Below are positions 6,150-7,765 of a stretch of 7,765 nucleotides of DNA, piece by piece; the first letter of the stretch is position 1, and each line of letters begins with the position of its first letter. The stretch lies in the NCBI GenBank assembly GCA_031255985.1, contig JAIRRL010000151.1, positions 1 to 7,765 on the forward strand, read 5' to 3'. Position numbers and translations under genes: made by a program. The DNA is from Gracilibacteraceae bacterium (lineage in GTDB: Bacteria > Bacillota > Desulfitobacteriia > Desulfitobacteriales > Syntrophobotulaceae). The notes beneath the pieces were generated by a model that worked only from the letters and a program-made list of their open reading frames with translations, was not told where the DNA came from and ran no database searches.

Positions 6150-6172
6150 TTTGCCGAATGATAATATATAAT
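6144..6172 (+). promoter_or_regulatory. Sigma-A type promoter for the J-protein/clpB operon
   Basis: TTGACC (6144-6149) is separated by exactly 17 bases from TATAAT (6167-6172), five of six and six of six matches to the consensus. Transcription would start near 6179-6180, leaving a leader of about 30 bases before the ATG at 6211. No CIRCE (HrcA) inverted repeat is present. Confidence 0.8.
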
Positions 6173-6210
6173 GGGTAAAAAGCAGGCGGGAAGAGAAAGC
6201 GAGTGGTTTT

Positions 6211-7194
6211 ATGGATTTTAAGGATTATTACGCTGTGTTGGGCGTGGCGGCGGACGCTGATAATAAGGCAATAAAAAAGGCTTACCAAAGCCTGGCAAAA
6301 AAATATCATCCGGATGTCAATCCCGGCGACAAGGCGGCGGAAGATAAATTCAAAGAAATCAATGAAGCTTATCACGCCATAGCCGACCCGGCCAAGCGAA
6401 AAAAATATGACGAAGTGCGGCGCGATTATGAACTGTGGCGGCAAAAAGGCGGCCGCGGCGGTTTTGAGTGGGATCCGCGTCAGAATGGCGCCGGCGCCTC
6501 TTACAATCAGACGATGACCCCGGAAGAATTCGCGGAAATGTTTGGCGACCTGGGCTTTGGGACGGGTACGGGCGGTTTTTCCGATTTTTTCTCCACGATT
6601 TTTGGCGGTTTCAGCGGCTTTAGCGGAGAAAAACCGGACGCCCCCGGCTCTTATTACAATATACCGATAAGAGGTCGTGACGTCACGGGCGAGGCCGAGA
6701 TTTCCCTGGAGGAAGCTTATCTGGGTACGAGCAGAACTTTGAGCCTGGCCCAGCACCGCATCGAAGCCAAAATTCCGCCGGGCGTGCGGGATAACACGCG
6801 CCTGCGCCTGGCCGGGCAGGGTGAAATCGGCAGTGGCGGCGGAACCCGCGGGGATTTATATCTCAAGATACTCATTCGCCCTCATTTTCGCTATGAACGG
6901 CATGACGACGATTTGCAGGTGAAAATGCCGCTGGATTTTTTTCAGGCGTTGCTGGGAGCGACTGTTCCCGTGCAAACCATGAACGGATCGGTCATGCTGA
7001 AAATCCCGCCTCAAACTCAAAGCGGCCGCAAATTCCGCTTAAAGGGCAAAGGTATGCCCCGCATGGGGAAACAGAGCGATTACGGTGATATGTACGCTGT
7101 GGCGGAGATAGTTTTGCCGGAGACTTTGAGCGAAGAAGAGATCGCGGTCATAAGCGATATGGCGCAAAAACGAAAACAGCGCTCAGCGCCTTGA
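6211..7194 (+). CDS. Class B J-protein (CbpA/DnaJ-like co-chaperone without zinc finger)
   Basis: The 327-residue protein starts MDFKDYYAVLGV, a standard J-domain opening. The J-domain spans about 4-68, with the DnaK-stimulating HPD at 33-35 (KYHPDVNPGD) and helix 4 ending AKRKKYDE. A G/F-rich region follows (about 79-140, with FGDLGFGTGTGGF and TIFGGFSGF), then a two-part C-terminal substrate-binding domain (about 150-305). None of the four CxxCxGxG zinc-finger motifs of DnaJ is present; the whole protein has no cysteine. That makes it a CbpA-type (class B) co-chaperone that hands unfolded proteins to DnaK in the cytosol and, with ClpB downstream, likely helps disaggregation. The gene is preceded by its own strong promoter with a CtsR-like site. 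The ribosome site is weak (GAGTGG at 6201-6206), but the family N-terminus fixes the start. The clpB start lies 20 bases after the stop. It is not the main dnaJ, which would be expected next to dnaK. Confidence 0.93.
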   Translation: MDFKDYYAVLGVAADADNKAIKKAYQSLAKKYHPDVNPGDKAAEDKFKEINEAYHAIADPAKRKKYDEVRRDYELWRQKGGRGGFEWDPRQNGAGASYNQTMTPEEFAEMFGDLGFGTGTGGFSDFFSTIFGGFSGFSGEKPDAPGSYYNIPIRGRDVTGEAEISLEEAYLGTSRTLSLAQHRIEAKIPPGVRDNTRLRLAGQGEIGSGGGTRGDLYLKILIRPHFRYERHDDDLQVKMPLDFFQALLGATVPVQTMNGSVMLKIPPQTQSGRKFRLKGKGMPRMGKQSDYGDMYAVAEIVLPETLSEEEIAVISDMAQKRKQRSAP

Positions 7195-7200
7195 CAGGTT

Positions 7201-7207
7201 AAGGAGG
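7201..7207 (+). promoter_or_regulatory. Ribosome binding site for clpB
   Basis: AAGGAGG lies 7 bases before the ATG at 7215. It is much stronger than the site in front of the J-protein gene, so ClpB may be made in larger amounts from the shared transcript. Confidence 0.85.
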
Positions 7208-7214
7208 AATCGTT

Positions 7215-7765
7215 ATGGCATTTGATACAAACAGATTAACGCAAAAATCACAGGAAGCTGTGTTGGAAGCGCAAAATACAGCCGCCCGTCAGGGCAACAG
7301 TCTGGTGGAACCGGAACATCTTTTTCTGGCCCTGACGCGGCAGGCGGAGGGCGTCGTTCCTCAAATAGCGCAAAAACTGAATGTTTTTCTTCCGGCGGTC
7401 ACGGCCCGCCTGGAACAGGTGATAGCGGGTATGCCGTGCATTTCGGGGTCTGCGGCGCAATTGGCCATGTCCGGCCGGCTGCGGGATGTTTTTTTAACCG
7501 CCCACGACGAAATGGAAAATTTTGGCGACGAATATGTCAGTACCGAGCATCTGCTGCTTGCCCTGCTTAGTCGCGCCGGCGGCGAAACGGAAAAATTGCT
7601 GCGGGAGCAGGGGATGACGCGGGAAAAAATAATGGCCGTTCTAAAAGAAATCCGCGGTTCCCAGCGCGTGACGGGGCAAAATCCGGAGGGCGCCTACGCT
7701 GCCCTGGAGCAGTACGGGCGCAATTTGGTCGATCTGGCCCGGCGCGGCAAACTAGATCCCGTTAT
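7215..7765 (+). CDS. clpB: ATP-dependent disaggregase ClpB, N-terminal part (3' end outside window)
   Basis: The frame from ATG 7215 stays open to the window end (183 full codons). The N-terminal Clp repeat domain is recognisable: MAFDTNRLTQKSQEAVLEAQ, then VEPEHLFLAL in the first repeat (about 32-41) and VSTEHLLLALL in the second (about 111-121). The visible end ALEQYGRNLVDLARRGKLDPV matches the lead-in to the first AAA+ domain of ClpB. ClpB is a cytosolic hexameric AAA+ machine of about 860 residues that, with DnaK and J-proteins, threads and rescues aggregated proteins. The missing part should hold both Walker A/B sets and the M-domain. The spacing of the start to a perfect AAGGAGG and the co-directional J-protein gene 20 bases upstream indicate an operon. 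ClpA and ClpC share the N-domain, but the MxFDxNRxTxKSQEA opening and the J-protein neighbour favour ClpB. Confidence 0.93.
   Translation, partial: MAFDTNRLTQKSQEAVLEAQNTAARQGNSLVEPEHLFLALTRQAEGVVPQIAQKLNVFLPAVTARLEQVIAGMPCISGSAAQLAMSGRLRDVFLTAHDEMENFGDEYVSTEHLLLALLSRAGGETEKLLREQGMTREKIMAVLKEIRGSQRVTGQNPEGAYAALEQYGRNLVDLARRGKLDPV

Noticed and set aside
6022..6756. Open frame of 244 codons on the minus strand
   Set aside because: It covers the noncoding gap and the antisense of the J-domain and G/F region. Its product resembles nothing, and the + strand gene is certain.

Overview
The window reads as a chromosomal stretch of an anaerobic Firmicute-type bacterium. A member of the Negativicutes (Sporomusa/Pelosinus-like) or a related clostridial lineage is my best guess. 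The reasons are the alternative, siroheme-dependent heme pathway in its NirJ1/NirJ2 form, strong AGGAGG ribosome binding sites, and a zinc-finger-less J-protein placed directly before clpB. No taxonomic marker is present, so this is inference. All seven supported genes lie on the + strand and coding density is high. No RNA gene, insertion sequence or CRISPR array was seen.

Region 1 (1-3592, GC-rich, about 60-68% in the lines I counted) is a tightly packed operon: the 3' end of hemD, then ahbC (NirJ1-type radical SAM), ahbD (NirJ2-type radical SAM) and a fused ahbA/ahbB siroheme decarboxylase. The first three overlap by 4 bases at each junction (ATGA, GTGA) and the last follows after 3 bases. 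HemD makes uroporphyrinogen III. Once siroheme has been made from it by enzymes not in this window, the fused Ahb decarboxylase removes two acetate carboxyls, AhbC removes the two remaining acetate side chains to give Fe-coproporphyrin III, and AhbD decarboxylates two propionates to vinyls to give heme b.

Region 2 (about 3600-6000) is clearly more AT-rich (28-42% GC in sampled lines). It holds an RmuC-family membrane-anchored nuclease-fold protein and a small soluble ABC-type ATPase (COG3910-like), separated by a 48-base gap containing a GC-rich hairpin. The RmuC protein has an unusually regular coiled coil: twenty in-register 11-residue units between its membrane helix and its nuclease-like domain.

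Region 3 (5993-6210) is a 218-base non-coding gap. It contains short direct repeats, an array with exact 10-base period, and a near-consensus sigma-A promoter (TTGACC-17-TATAAT) whose -35 box is overlapped by a CtsR-like heptad direct repeat.

Region 4 (6211-7765, about 50% GC) is a protein quality-control operon: a class B (CbpA-type) J-protein followed by the 5' end of clpB, which runs off the window. The promoter and putative CtsR site suggest heat- or protein-damage-induced co-expression of the two.

I found no convincing evidence for a wholly new system. The observations most worth a second look are the CtsR-like operator on the promoter, the hendecad array in RmuC, the AT-rich RmuC/ATPase block, and the complete compact set of Ahb enzymes with a fused decarboxylase.
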